64,000 nucleotides of DNA, from assembly GCA_930367215.1 (NCBI GenBank), contig OV884059.1, forward strand, positions 24,638,945-24,702,944, read 5' to 3'. Shown piece after piece: positions 43,321 through 54,720 of the stretch. Source of the stretch: Pollenia angustigena. Its lineage: Eukaryota; Arthropoda; Insecta; Diptera; Polleniidae. Below the pieces are notes generated by a model that was not told where the DNA came from, did not search any database, and saw only the letters and a list, made by a program, of their open reading frames with translations. The stretch's first letter is position 1; every line of letters begins with the position of its first letter. The position numbers and the translations under genes are program-made.

Positions 43321-45319
43321 TTGTTAATAATTAAAAAATTTATGTATAAAGCCGTCCCTCTGTACCCCGTCCTGACTTTGTAGACACATCAATTTGGATC
43401 GTAAAAACTTATTTTCAAACAGCGTTGTTCAAGCATTTGTTTGCAATAATACTTTTTCCCCACATCAAAGAACAAGAACATTTATATGTCAGTAATTGTA
43501 ACAACGTTTTGTTCTTGTGCACACATTCCAGTGAATAGGAAGACCGTTGTATACTATAACGCTGACTGAACCAGGAAACAGTGTCCGTTGCAAAGGGGTA
43601 TCCGCTTTAGGAAACCGTCTTTTCGCGCAGGATCCTAAGGATAATTTTCCTATACTCAAAATCATAAATTTTTCCTTTGACTTTAAAAATGTATCGTAAC
43701 GATTTCATTGCAGTTTACAAATATACTAATTTGTCACTTTCAGAAACTTGTTACAATGGAAACAAGTCCCCTTTTTTTTGTTTTAAAAAAACACTTAAGA
43801 CAACAACAAACAATAATCATTAGAAATAAAAAATATAAATAGCAGCAACAACGAAAACAATTTACATTAAAAATATCATCACTTAAAACTAAAATACATA
43901 CAACTACTAAAACAACAAATAATAATCATGATAAAGCAAAGACTGAAGGTATGAGTGAATGAATGAATGAATAAATAAAAGAAAAAAACACACGATGGAT
44001 GCATAAACTGAATTCTAGAAATAATTTGCAAAAGAAAAAAAACAAGTAGCAGGCGAATACAAATAAATTTTATGTCACATGTAAGACAATTGCTATTTTT
44101 TATTTAGCTGCTACTCGTTAAAACAAAATATAAAAAGAAAGAGAGGGAAGTATAGAGAGAGGGAAATTATAGGAGTAAAGGTATCCTTTTTTGGCTCAAT
44201 GTATTTGTTTAAACTCATATGATGAATATTTTTTGAATTTTTGTTAATAACAATGTTGTTTTGTAGTCCTTTTTCTTGTATTTGTATTTGTTTTCACATA
44301 TTTTACTGATGATGGGTATAAGAAGCAAAAAAATTAAAAAAAAAAAAACATACATACGTTTACTAAAGAAAAAAAAATATCTTTAGTTGGCAAAAATCTT
44401 TAACAAAACGTCAACATCAACAACACAAAAACCAACAACAACAACGTGGATGATGTTGACGACAACGACATGAATGTTGCTGCTGCTGATGATGATGACG
44501 ATGATGGTTATGTTGACAACACAAGGATACACCTTGTGTATAGGTGAATGTGTTGGTAAGGTAAGGTTTTTTACATACACATGCATTAATAAGTATGTGT
44601 AGGTACGTACCCCTTTTGGCATTTATAATACTTTTTAGATTTACTGCAATATGCTACACATAGATTTTTGCAACAATGTTAATAATTATTTTTGTTTTTG
44701 TGCTGTCTTTCGAACATTTTTTTTCTTCTTTTTTTAATTTTTTGCCATGTTACGGTTTATTTGTTTATTTCTGTAAACAAACAAATCTAAAAAAGAATTG
44801 TAATAATGTGAAAGACCAAAAATATAACGAAATATACAGTTCGTTCATAAACTAGAAATCTACCTTAATAACAAACTGAGATAACAAACTATGAAAAAAA
44901 AAAATTGTTTGCTTTTAAACACTAACAAGGCCAACTATATTTTAAGGAGGTCATTGGAATCTCAGTTGCAAAAAAACTAGTGCCATAATGAAGGTTTCCT
45001 TAAATATCCTTTTTTTGTCTTTCCTTAAAATCTTAAAAGCTAAAAGATGAAGATTCAGCACCGCTTTTTTTCTTAGGAGTAATTGAATATTCCTAAATCC
45101 TACATTTTCCAATTCCATTGCCCACAGAAAAAAAATAAATATTAATATAAATTAAAAACTTTGTGATATTAATTAAAAAATTAATTAAATTTGCACCAGT
45201 AAACAAATTAAAAGTTTCAATTAAACATTTTCAGCAGTAATATTGTTGACATAAGAAAACCTTTAATTCATTTGATTAAAGTTTTAATTAAAACTGATTT
45301 TATTTTCGATAAATGGTTT
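43321..45319. other. Non-coding stretch with simple-sequence tracts
   Basis: No gene is supported. A CAACAA/GATGATG low-complexity island lies at 44405-44515 and a GA-rich tract at 44140-44170. AT-rich TTAATTAAA sequence at 45120-45300 starts CACAGAAAAAAAAT, similar to the end of the element at 21302, and is the target of the 1.1-kb insertion. Confidence 0.5.
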
Positions 45320-46420
45320 GGCTCCGTGCAATAACTCCCAGGTGCAATAAGTCCCAGTGCAATAACTCCCAATGAATTAAATCCCAAAATAAATGAAATA
45401 ACTCCCAAACTGGAAAAAAGAAATAAATCCCAAAAAAATGAAATAATTTCCAAACAAAAACCCCAACTTTTGGGAGTTATTTCATTATGAAATAACTCCT
45501 TAAGACATTAATGAAATAACTTCCAAAAACAGTCCATCGAAAAGAAATGAAATAAGACCCACAAAAATGAAACAACTTCCAAAGAAATTTATTATATATG
45601 TATTCGTTTTACTTGAATATTTACATATTAGGTTACCAAAAAACTAACATTGAGTTCTCGACATTTTGACAACAAATGGGGCATTTTATTATATCCTGAC
45701 CTCCTGCAATGGCAACTGCCTGCAGTTTAAGCACGCTGGGTACAAGGATTACCTCCTCTATGGTATAACAAATACCGGCTTCGCTAACTAAAGCTTCTCT
45801 GCATAGCCGGCCTTCGGCCGGGCGCAAGGATTTTATACTCTATGGTATAAAAACACCGGCTTCGCTAACTAAAGCTTTTCTGCATAGCCGGCCTTCGGCC
45901 GGGCGCAAGGATTTTCTCCTCTATGGTATAACAAACACCGGCTTCGCTAACTAAGACTTCACTGCATAGCCGGTAACCATAAGACACTGCAATTGCAATT
46001 AGCAAAATTTTCTTCTTTGATAAACTTAAGTCATTGTATTCAAATAGTTTGAAATATCCCGTTATAAATACCCTTTAAAATTTTAAAAAATTTTAAGAAA
46101 TTGCAAATAATTGAAAATGAAAAAACTCCCACAAAAAATGAAATAACTCCCACAGCAAATGAAATAACGTCGAAAACCAAAATAAAATGAAATAACTTCC
46201 ACGTTAATTTTTTCGGGGACATATTTCATTTGGATTTTATTTCATTATGAAATAACTGCCAGGCAAAAAATGAAATAACTTCCAAAAAAATGAAATAAAA
46301 CCGAGAGGGCTGGGAGCTATTTCATAATGAAATTACTCCCACATTTGTATGAAAAATTTTTGGGTCTAATTTCATTTTTTTCTTGGGACTTATTGCACCT
46401 GGGAGTTATTGCACGGAGCC
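45320..46420. mobile_element. 1.1-kb element with 37-bp perfect TIR and 8-bp duplication
   Basis: GGCTCCGTGCAATAACTCCC followed by AGGTGCAATAAGTCCCA at the left end is exactly mirrored at the right end (37 bp, no mismatch). AATGGTTT is duplicated at 45312-45319 and 46421-46428. Both subterminal regions are packed with dozens of ATGAAATAACTCCC-type motifs in both orientations, a dense array of probable transposase binding sites. The centre (45650-45990) is GC-richer, with an 82-bp tandem repeat and, on the minus strand, a 64-codon frame with GGQDIIKCPICCQN, possibly a decayed protein tail. Eight-bp duplications fit hAT, P or Merlin; GGCTCC ends fit none of these cleanly, so the superfamily is open. 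Confidence 0.88.
45741..45975. repeat. 82-bp tandem repeat with GC-rich hairpin, 2.9 copies
   Basis: CAAGGATT...CTATGGTATAA...CACCGGCTTCGCTAACTAA...GCATAGCCGGCCTTCGGCCG recurs at 45743, 45825 and 45906. The string CCGGCCTTCGGCCGG is a strong hairpin. The array is the only GC-rich feature of the surrounding 2 kb and lies at the centre of the 1.1-kb element. Confidence 0.85.
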
Positions 46421-46814
46421 AATGGTTTAATTAGAAAAAATTGGCGAGCATTTTTTCGGTGCCTGCAACGGAAAAAAATTCTTTAAGATGTTTTTGAAAA
46501 CTTAAAACATCGTTTTCTGATCTTTACATTCTTTAAAAATATTGTATTGAGAACAAAAATTAATTGAAAAGGATTTAGACTCTCTTTTCGTTGAAATATT
46601 TACTAGACTCACTTTAAAACATTTTCGAGTGCTCGTATAACAGTTTTCTAAAGTAATTATTTGAACAATTTGCATGTCAGCCAGCGTTCTCAGTTCTTTG
46701 AATTTTTTCTTAATAGGAATTTTGTGCTAATTGGGAATACAAATTTCGTGAAAGTCCACCAGGATTTTTTGGGGAAAAAACACTTCGCTGGCGATTTTTG
46801 TGGATAATATAGGG

Positions 46815-47278
46815 GGTGTCCAAATTTGAGGTATAATCGGTCAATGGAAATTGATACAGATAGATGATCCAAAGCTTTTTGTGGCGGTATAAATGATTTA
46901 AACGTAGAGAAAACCAGATGGTGTCACTTGCAACATAGCAAAAGAAACAATAGATCTTTTGAAAGAAAAGTTCGAAAATCGCATAATTTCTCGTAGAGGA
47001 GGAGTAAATTGGCCACCAAGTTCGTGCCATTTGACACCTTTAGACTATTTTTTGTGAGGTTTTTTGAAATAGAAAGTGTACAGCAATAATCCCACAACAG
47101 TTCAAGAGCATAAGAACAACATTATCGAGCCGATATCAACCACTGACAACAGTTTATCGAAAAAAGTAATTGAGAATTTTGGTAAGAGATTAGGAACCTG
47201 CCGAGCCAGTAGGGGCGTCACTTGAAAGACATAATTTTTAATTTGAGCCGGAACTGAAACTGGAATAAAAATATATTT
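46815..47278 (+). pseudogene. DD41D mariner-type transposase remnant, copy 3
   Basis: This is the best preserved of three copies. One frame runs from PDGVTCNIAKETIDLLKEK through FENRIISRRGGVNWPPSSC to HLTPLDYFL, then TGA (in place of the expected Trp codon), GFLK, TAG, KVYSNNPTTVQEHKNNI, and on to KKVIENFGKRLGTCRASRGV. The DG of the second catalytic block and the D of LTPLD are separated by 41 residues, i.e. a DD41D spacing, known from the rosa-type group of the Tc1/mariner superfamily. Upstream is the NGNRYR-type segment, preceded by the boundary GGTGTCCAAATTTGAGGT shared with copies 1 and 2. Two stops and loss of the N-terminal half make it inactive. Confidence 0.82.
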
Positions 47279-47279
47279 A

Positions 47280-47498
47280 GGCCCGTTTTCACAACTTACC
47301 GATAGCTTAAAGTAGACTTTAAATGGCCCGTTAAAAAGTGTTCCATTAATAAAACTTTACTTTAACCTAAAGTGAGCGATAAAGAAGATTAAGGTTAATG
47401 CTACCTGGTAGGTTAAAGTAAAGTTGTTACAATGGAACACTTTTTATACGGCCTATAAAATCTTACCTTTAGCTATCGGTAAGTTGTGAAAACGGGCC
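47280..47498. mobile_element. 219-bp foldback MITE, PIF/Harbinger-like
   Basis: GGCCCGTTTTCACAACTTAC then CGATAGCTTAAAG at the left is mirrored by CTTTAGCTATCGGTAAGTTG then TGAAAACGGGCC at the right, and complementarity extends inward (AAAGTGTTCCAT...ATGGAACACTTT, TTACTTTAACCT...AGGTTAAAGTAA), so nearly the whole unit folds. TTA flanks both sides (47277-47279 and 47499-47501). GGCCCGTTT-type ends with TWA duplications are typical of PIF/Harbinger (Tourist-like) MITEs. It sits at the end of the mariner-type remnant and is distinct from family A. Confidence 0.88.
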
Positions 47499-47501
47499 TT
47501 A

Positions 47502-48479
47502 GTATCTCAAATAAACTCTTTTTTATTTTAATATAAAATATCTCAATTTCTGGATACCCTTTTTTTTATTATAAATATAAATGTCATTTGCACAATGGCA
47601 AGGCCGATTTGGTCAAGATGTGGGTACAAATTGAAGTCTTTTTAGGTCCAAAGTTTTTTTTATAACTCGAAAAAGCTATTCGAAATGTTCTACAAATTAA
47701 GCCAGGATATGACTTCGGGTGTTACTATTATTAAATTCCCGTAGTTCCTAGGTGGAACATAGGGCCTCACTTCGGGTGTTAGGTTCTTTATTTCTTCTAT
47801 GTTTCCTGGGACTAGGCAATCATGAATTATGTATCACCCGTTTGTAAAGGATGTCCGCATGTACAGCTGGCGTCATTAGCAAGTCCCCACTTGGTTAGAG
47901 AAGCTATAGTTTTGGCAGTGGATGTGTGTAAGCGGTTTATATTACACCAGGTTTTGCGTGGAAGGTCGAAATCGGTGGTTCTATGGTCTGGGTTGAATGA
48001 AGATGGATTGATTCATGCGTTCCGAACATTTTTTTTGGTCTGGAGTATAATTTTTTACTGAGAGTTTTCTGCAGAGCGATTCAACCTTTTCGGAAAACTT
48101 GTCTGGAAAACCAAAATTACCATATGGTTTACAGATGTAAACAAAACAAAAATGGCAGAACATTTAGCAAACCACTTATTTGGAATTGTTTTCTATAAAA
48201 TGTGTTAAAGAAAATGGATGAAAAAAAGGAAAGTGATTTTATTTTTACATTTTTTTTTTTTATTTAATTATTCAGCAATAACAACATTCATTTCAACTTT
48301 TATGTACAAATTAAAATAAAGCCAATTCATGGAAAAACTTGCCGAACACAATAATTTCTATCTCTCAAAAGTAAGACGTCACACTTAATACAAAAAAAAA
48401 AAAAAAATTTTGTCCGGACAAAAATTATGTTCGAAACGCATAAGCGAATCAAGCTTAAGGGACTACTTCGACCCGAGTC
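47502..48479. other. Non-coding stretch
   Basis: A 79-codon frame at 47822 and its minus-strand overlap show no motif I recognise. TCACTTCGGGTGTTA-like text occurs twice (47710 and 47768), a small local duplication. Poly(T) and poly(A) tracts lie at 48250 and 48391. Confidence 0.45.
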
Positions 48480-49255
48480 TTTCTACTGTAATGTCCATGC
48501 AGAGTGTAAAACAAAATTATCATCGCATAGTTTTTTAGCCAAGAGCAGGTTGGGGTGGACTTCTGGAGCGTAGTGAATGAAAAGGTCTGAGCTGAGTGGG
48601 TTGTAAGGATTAAACTGAATGTATTCTCGAGGGAGTGATTGACATCGTCTTTGGTCAGGCGGGTAGAGGTAACATTGGCAACCATTCAACTGGAGAAGTT
48701 TTTAATGTACCAGCATCGTGGTTTTTTTAACTGCGTATCTTTTTTTTACATGGTGGCTGTTCCATCATGTTGGAGCGCAGTACTCGGCAATTGAGTAGAC
48801 TAAAGCTATTGCAGAGGTTCGTGGGCAGTTTTCGGGAGCACCCCATCTTGTTCCTGTCAGTTTCCGTATGATGTTTTTTATTGACTTTATTTTCTAAGGG
48901 GTTTTATCTGGGTGACTTCTATACGATAACAATCTATCTAGGGTTAAACCAAGATAATTCGGGTAAAAATTGTGTGAGAACGTGGTACCATTTAAACGCA
49001 TTGATAGCGTCCTTTCAGCTTCTCTATGGGTAAGGTGAAAGCATCATCTTGGTAACGCTTAACTTAAGTCTCCATTCGCTGCAGTATAATATTATTTTGA
49101 GGAGGTCAGTTTCTAGTACTCTCTCTAGCTGTTCAAAGCTGTTATTTTGATAAGAAAAAGCCATATCGTCGGCATTAATTAATTTGCGGGATATAGAATT
49201 CGGAAGATCGCTGATGTAGAAGTTAAAGAGAACCGGGGCTAGAACTGGCTGTCGT
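48480..49255 (-). pseudogene. Non-LTR reverse transcriptase fragment, minus strand
   Basis: The minus strand begins QPVLAPVLFNFYISDLPNSI (from the GVPQGS.L.P.LFN block), continues INADDMAFSYQNNSFEQLE, where the catalytic YADD has become NADD, then CSEWRLKLSVTKMMLS. Later segments in shifting frames give YLGLTLDRLLSYR, IIRKLTGTRWGAP, SIAEYCAPTWW and LYPPDQRRCQSLPREYIQF, the C-terminal landmarks of a widespread insect RT family. There are at least two frameshifts and the upstream palm is missing. I cannot fix the clade. Confidence 0.78.
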
Positions 49256-49699
49256 TTAGGAAGATATACTTTTTGCTTTTATATGTATATTTCTTCGTTT
49301 CATTTCCTCTAATGTATAACTCACGATACTGTTGATCTTTCTTTCTGTTAGTTTTCTCTTAGATTTGACAATTTTTTGTATGTTCGGTGGTTACTTCTCT
49401 CTCGGGGGGTACCTACAAGTCTTTGTAGTCTTGAAAATAGAATTAAAAGTGCTTTCAGAAACAGAAACCCTTGGGAGTATATGACTTCCATGAAGCATTT
49501 TCATCTTACAAGACTTGTTGCAGTTGTTTACGTGTCTACCTATGTAAGATTTTCCGTCATTGTTCTTGGAGTATCAATTCATTCAGTATTGTTATTTTCC
49601 CATTTATCAGTTTCGTTAATTGGTTTTTGTTCCAGCTAAGTAGATGATTGGTTTGCTGTAGCAGGTCCTCGGATAATGGGGCTGTCATCTGTCGTTGCC

Positions 49700-49885
49700 T
49701 AGAAACAACGCCCTACGTATATTTTGGTGTAGTGGTGGGGAACCTTGCTTATCTTTCATTCCTTTGAATGAATTTATTTGAGGGAGATTAAAGCCACTCA
49801 ATTTAAAAAAATAAAGGGAACGAACCTGGGGTGTATGGTTTTGTAGGCAAGCACGCTAACCATTACACCACACCGCCACCCCGCT
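49700..49885 (-). repeat. tRNA-derived SINE candidate
   Basis: On the minus strand TGGTGTAATGGTTAGCGTG (A-box-like, as in tRNA-Asp-type heads) is followed 35 bases later by CAGGTTCGTTCCC (B box). The tRNA-like head GGGGTGGCGGTG... is followed by an A/T-rich body. The T-arm is poorly paired, so a functional tRNA is unlikely. Confidence 0.55.
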
Positions 49886-52340
49886 TTCAGAAGCTTTAGT
49901 ATTACAATAAAGTCCTTTCTGGTAATGTCTTTTTCAAATCAAGTACACGAATTCCTTTGCGAGATGTGTTAGGAAGACCAAGATATTAAAAAGACAAAAC
50001 TCGGCGTGTTATATTTAAGGACATATCCTATATCATCTAAAAAAAATGGCTCACGTTATTCTCTCATTTTTTGATTAGTGTCACTGAGCATATATAAATG
50101 TGATGTGTCCTGTTTTTTTTTTCTTCTTCTTCATTTATAGTATTGTTTGCCCTCCATCCATCTGCAAATTTGTGCTTCCATTTTTTGATTGCTACAGTCC
50201 TTATAGCTTAACAAAAACTTAACCGCTTAACTTATTTCATATTTAGAAACAACAAAACAACAATTTACAACATACTTTTAACGTTTCGTACAAAATATAT
50301 TTGTTTTTAAAAGAAAAATTGTATACGAGCATAACTTTAGCAAAAAGAGTGGAAGAGATTGTATTGTTTCTTGTACGGACACTATGAGTTTATATGTGTT
50401 TGCACGTGTGTCTGTGACGGAAAAATTAGTGCAAAATGTTGCAAATACGTTAAATTAAAAAAAAGAGTAGTTTTATTGCAAACAAGTCCTTAGAAACTAA
50501 AAAAAAAATTGTACATACGGGTGGCTACGAGAAAATGTGGCAAGAAAAAGAGCTTCCGTTTGAATTAATATTTTCCGGGCATGTAATGCTGGAACGTAGT
50601 GGCAATTTTATAAAGGGCCTCCTTTAGGTAAAAAATTACTTTTATGTTTCGATATCTAACAAAACTGTTAATAAGAACTCTTATGGATTCGAAAAGTTTG
50701 TTAGACTGAATCTAGGATTTACCAGCTACTAAAGAAATCTCTGTTTGCAGTTGTAATTCGATTAATAATGCTCAGAAGACTTAATACAGTCATTTTTTCT
50801 AGCTTAGAAATCTAAATTTTTTTCGAGAGTTTTATAACTTTCTGTACAGTTTTTGCCCCCATTCTTTCACATATTCTCTCTTTACTAAATTCAAGTTTTT
50901 GTAAAACTATTTCTTTGAATTTTGTTTGCTGATTATTCACACTGGTTTGTGTAGCTGTTGCTAGGAATGGCCTTTGATTTCATATGTGTTCTTGTATTAC
51001 AATATTCTTTTGGATTTCTTTTGATGTAACTGTTAAATCTTTCAGTTTTAAATAAACTGACAGCTTAGAGAGTGAGTTCAGTACTCTTACCCCTTTCAAA
51101 ATGATTTTCTTAATTTAACATACAAACTTTTTCCTACACTCTTGTAATATTCTATTATGAAATCCTTTTGATATGATGATTTTTGTTTCACTCAAAAGAG
51201 AGGAAAAAAAACAAATCTCATGTATGACCACCACATAGTTGCAGGAAAAACGAAAGAATCCGTGTTCCACTTGCATAAATATATTTCAAAATAAATTGTC
51301 AAGATTGTGTTTAAGTATTTTCGCTAAAAATAAATGCAAAAGTTTAGAATTGCAAAATACCACCAACAACAACAACAACATCATCATCAGCAGCAGCAGC
51401 AACAAGAACTAGTCAAGTGTGTTACAATAATAAAAATATTCATAATAATAAGCACAAGAACAAAACCAACACATGTAACAGCAGCAGCAATTGCTGCAAC
51501 AATAATTATAAGAAAATAATAATATAAAATAAGCATAAGAATAATTAGAATATGTTAAGTGTTTGTTGGCTGTACCCCACTTTATGTAAATTATAAATAT
51601 ATTTTCCATTTCTATTTGCTTTAAGATGATTCTTGTTTGGCTTACAATGCCTTGCCACGCCTCATCACCTCCGCCATTGCAACCAACAATCATCGTCAGT
51701 GGCTGCAGCAGCATAAGAAATCAGAACACCTCTAAACAACAAATCATCATATTGCAACAAAGCAACAAAAATAACAACAATAACAACTACTAAGCATCAA
51801 AGGTAATAGCTGCTACTACTACACCAACACTACATACATACCTACAAACATACTACAGATTCACGTATTCATTTTTCAAATGTTCTTGTTATTGTTGTTG
51901 TAGCTATGGCTACAAGTGGGCTCGAACAATTACACCAACAAATAGCATGACATTTTTTTCCCTGATTTGGTTGTATTTCTTTTTATTGTTGTTGTTGCAG
52001 TTGAAGAGAAAAGATTGAGAGCAACTGTACCGAATACAAACTGAACTGAACTGATGTCATGTTGAAAAAGTACTTAAATGTTGTAAACAATCAAAATGCA
52101 TACTCACACGCCTACGAACAGTCAGAGAATTAAAGAGACGCGGTCTTGTCTAGAGTAACCCTTTGACAAAGTTGGTTGAAGGAAAAATGGGTCAAGTTGG
52201 CAACCCATCCAAAATAGATAAATAATAACAGCTGAATAAACGATTGCGTATAGAGAAAATAAGCGAAAAGAAAAGATCTCCAAGGCTGCCTGTAAAATCA
52301 TTAGCGTCACAGCTAAAGAATGAGCTTAACTCTAATTATA
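49886..52340. other. Non-coding stretch with CAA/CAG/CAT tracts
   Basis: No gene is supported. Low-complexity islands: CAACAACAACAACATCATCA plus CAGCAGCAGCAGCAACAA at 51364-51405, CAGCAGCAGCAA near 51480, ACAACAATAACAACTACTAA near 51775 and TTGTTGTTGTTGCAG near 51988. These resemble spacer DNA around developmental genes in flies, but no exon or splice structure is convincing. Confidence 0.5.
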
Positions 52341-52349
52341 CTCCTCAGT

Positions 52350-54025
52350 CGATAGGATGGTGAAAAGACAAAAGAACGTGGAGTGACAGAATTGCCGTGC
52401 AGGCACAGGCAGCGGAAGCTACCTATCGTAGCAGAGACCTGTTCAACTCTGTGCGTAAGCTAATCAAGGCGAAATCCGCAAAATCTAAACCTCTTGGGAA
52501 CAATAACGAGGACCTTAAACCACCAATAGAGTAACAGATCCGTATATGGGAAGGCTACAAGACGTCAACAGAACAGGACAGTAGATGTGGCTACACGCAC
52601 CACTTAGATTGGCAAGATGTACAGCTTGTCCAGCCATACCAGAAATTGTTGGGCACTTAGGACCGACAAAGCTTCGGACCCTGAAAACAAAGAATTAATA
52701 AAGACAGATCCCCTGGTCAGTGCACACATTCTCCTCCCACTAATACTCGAATTTTGGGCAACTGAAACTCTGTCACATGAGTTAAAGAAGGTAATGTTAC
52801 CTCCTTCTCAAAAATGGTGACCAATCGCAGTGCAAGAACTGGAAGGGAATAACTCTGCTGAACATGGTTAAAAAAATATTAGCCCATATTATCAACAACA
52901 GTCTGTCAAAATCGCTCGCACCTGTCCTTAGGCGAGAGCAAGCAGGATTCAAAGCTAGAAGCTCATGCATTGGCCACGTGAACACCTTACGCATTATAGT
53001 TGAGCAGTTAGTGAGGGATAAACTCCCGTATACATGTGCTTTATTAATTTTAAAAGGGCTTTCGATACATTATTCGCCATGAAGCGATTTGGAGTTCACT
53101 TGAATGTAAAGGAGTGCCGACAAAAGTGATCAATCAAATCCAAAAGCTGTAAAATGGAGCTAGTTGTCAGATCACTAACGAGAACAAATTAAGCGCAAAT
53201 ATAAATATCCGAACTGGAGTCCATCAGGGCTGTGTTCTTTCGCCTCTACTGTTCAACCTTACGCTTGGCACAATAATGAAACGGGTGAAAAACAACAACA
53301 TCGGTATTAGATGAGGTCTCCAAGGTACCTAGATTATTCAGATGATATATATATATATATATTCTGGCACACAAACATTCACATATCGCGACAAAGCTTA
53401 AGCACCTGGACGAATGTGCGGTACTAAAGCCAAGCTAATGGGCTTTAGTACCGATTACACTTAACTTCTTTTTTTTAGCGAGAAACCTATCAAATTTGTC
53501 AATATTTTCTGCTACCTGGGAAGTAATATTTCCAGTAGTGGTGGAGCACTACCCGCATCACAATGGGTAGAACATCATTTGGAATGCTAAATGAAATCTG
53601 GCGGTCAGCATTCTTCTCTAAGCGTACTAAACTCAAAATCTTTGACGCTTGTGTAAAATCCGTTGTTTTGTATGGCTGCGTGCCATGTACGCTGCCACTT
53701 GGGAAATAAAAACTTTCCAAAATTTATAAACCGATGTCTACGGCAATTCTTATGCATATTCTGGCCAAACATCATATCAAAAGCCATATTGTGGGCAACA
53801 TCAAGCCAACTACCAATAAAAACCGAAATTAGATGACGTAATAAGAATTGGGTCGGGCATACGTTGAGTAAGCCCCCAGACAACATCACCGGAACTGCGC
53901 TTGACTGGAATCCACAGGGTTGCCGAAGAAAAGGAAGACCTTCTTATACATGGAGGAGACTGGTGGAATACTAGCAGCAGGGCGTACATGTCGTGGAAAA
54001 GAGGCTTTGGCACTGGATAAACAAA
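52350..54025 (+). pseudogene. RTE-type retrotransposon, decayed, plus strand
   Basis: Ordered motifs in shifting frames: DRIAVQAQAAEATYRSRDLF (linker after the endonuclease), then REQAGFKARSSCIGHVNTL (LRxEQAGFRxGRSC block), NIRTGVHQGCVLSPLLFNLT (canonical VRQGCxLSPLLF), KPIKFVNIFCYLGSNISSSG, INRCLRQFLCIFWPNIIS, TGTALDWNPQGCRRKGRPSY and TWRRLVE. The order and wording are those of RTE-like elements. The YxDD catalytic box region is destroyed near 53330, where a TA microsatellite has expanded (53346-53361). Stops and indels are frequent, so the copy is old. Confidence 0.85.
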
Positions 54026-54239
54026 ATTTTAACTTGTTTTTTGAGGCGCTATGTTTAACCTAGGAACTAAAAAAAAAATATTTTTACGTCTTGTTCATTT
54101 ATTATTATTGTTTAATTCCCATACCTTGCAAAGCCATAGTGGCTTGCCTGCAGGTTAAACTAATTTTAAAATAAAAGTAAAATTTAAAATATCTTACGAT
54201 CTATTTCTTAAATTCAACTGCCTAAAAGCCGTCACCGAT

Positions 54240-54461
54240 TTTTCATACTTTTTTCAAAAATTTTAATAACTCTATTCATGTACTGAGATACATGGGTCTG
54301 CAATCACACCTGTTTCAATCATTTCAACGGCGGTCATGATCTCTGAGGTGGAAAGGTTGTTTAAACCTTTTACTTGTGAAATTAAAATAGGTGTGATTGC
54401 AGACCCATGTGTCTCAGTTGATGAATGAAGTTATTAAAATTGTTGAAAAAGTGTGAATTTG
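54240..54461. repeat. 220-bp long palindrome (foldback)
   Basis: Arms of about 80 bases pair across a 60-base centre. TTTTAATAACTCTATTCATG then TACTGAGATACATGGG on the left matches the reverse complement of the right arm (CCCATGTGTCTCAGTTGATG then AATGAAGTTATTAAAA). The central part GGGTCTGCAATCACACCT is perfect. No clear flanking duplication is visible. Confidence 0.75.
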
Positions 54462-54554
54462 GAAAGATTATTTCAGATCCCGACGGAGTGAATAAAAATA
54501 TCATGAAAGCTTTAACAAGACTAACATTCTATGAGACTCACCAGACGGATTCTC

Positions 54555-54720
54555 TCTTTACACCTTACATTGGGAAATTCCTTAAAAAAAGGAGACTATG
54601 AGAAGGTGCCCGGCAGGCTAGCTGGTAGTGAGCCAGTCTATCAGTGCCGGGGTTGCGAATGCGATTCCCGCCAGAAACTCTGGTCTACTGCAGACAAGCG
54701 CAGAGCTTCGTAGGATTATC
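54555..54720 (+). repeat. SINE-like sequence with tRNA-like head
   Basis: GGCTAGCTGGTAGTGAGCC (A-box-like), then GTGCCGGGGTTGCGAATGCG then ATTCCCGCC (imperfect B box), is followed by a body with CTCTGGTCTACTGCAGAC. The layout resembles short dispersed tRNA-like repeats. It cannot fold as a normal tRNA. Confidence 0.4.

Noticed and set aside
44383..44622. 79-codon valine/isoleucine-rich minus frame
   Set aside because: It derives from CAACAA/GATGAT low-complexity sequence and shows no domain.
49820..49885. Functional tRNA gene on the minus strand
   Set aside because: A- and B-box matches are present but the T stem has mismatches and no 7-bp acceptor stem forms.
51334..51519. Glutamine/histidine-rich frame that could be an exon of a regulatory gene
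   Set aside because: It is a CAA/CAT/CAG simple-sequence tract, open in several frames, with no adjoining coding sequence or convincing splice sites.
51951..52060. Splice acceptor TTGTTGTTGTTGCAG followed by a possible exon
   Set aside because: The downstream frames close within a few codons, and no donor or partner exon is visible.
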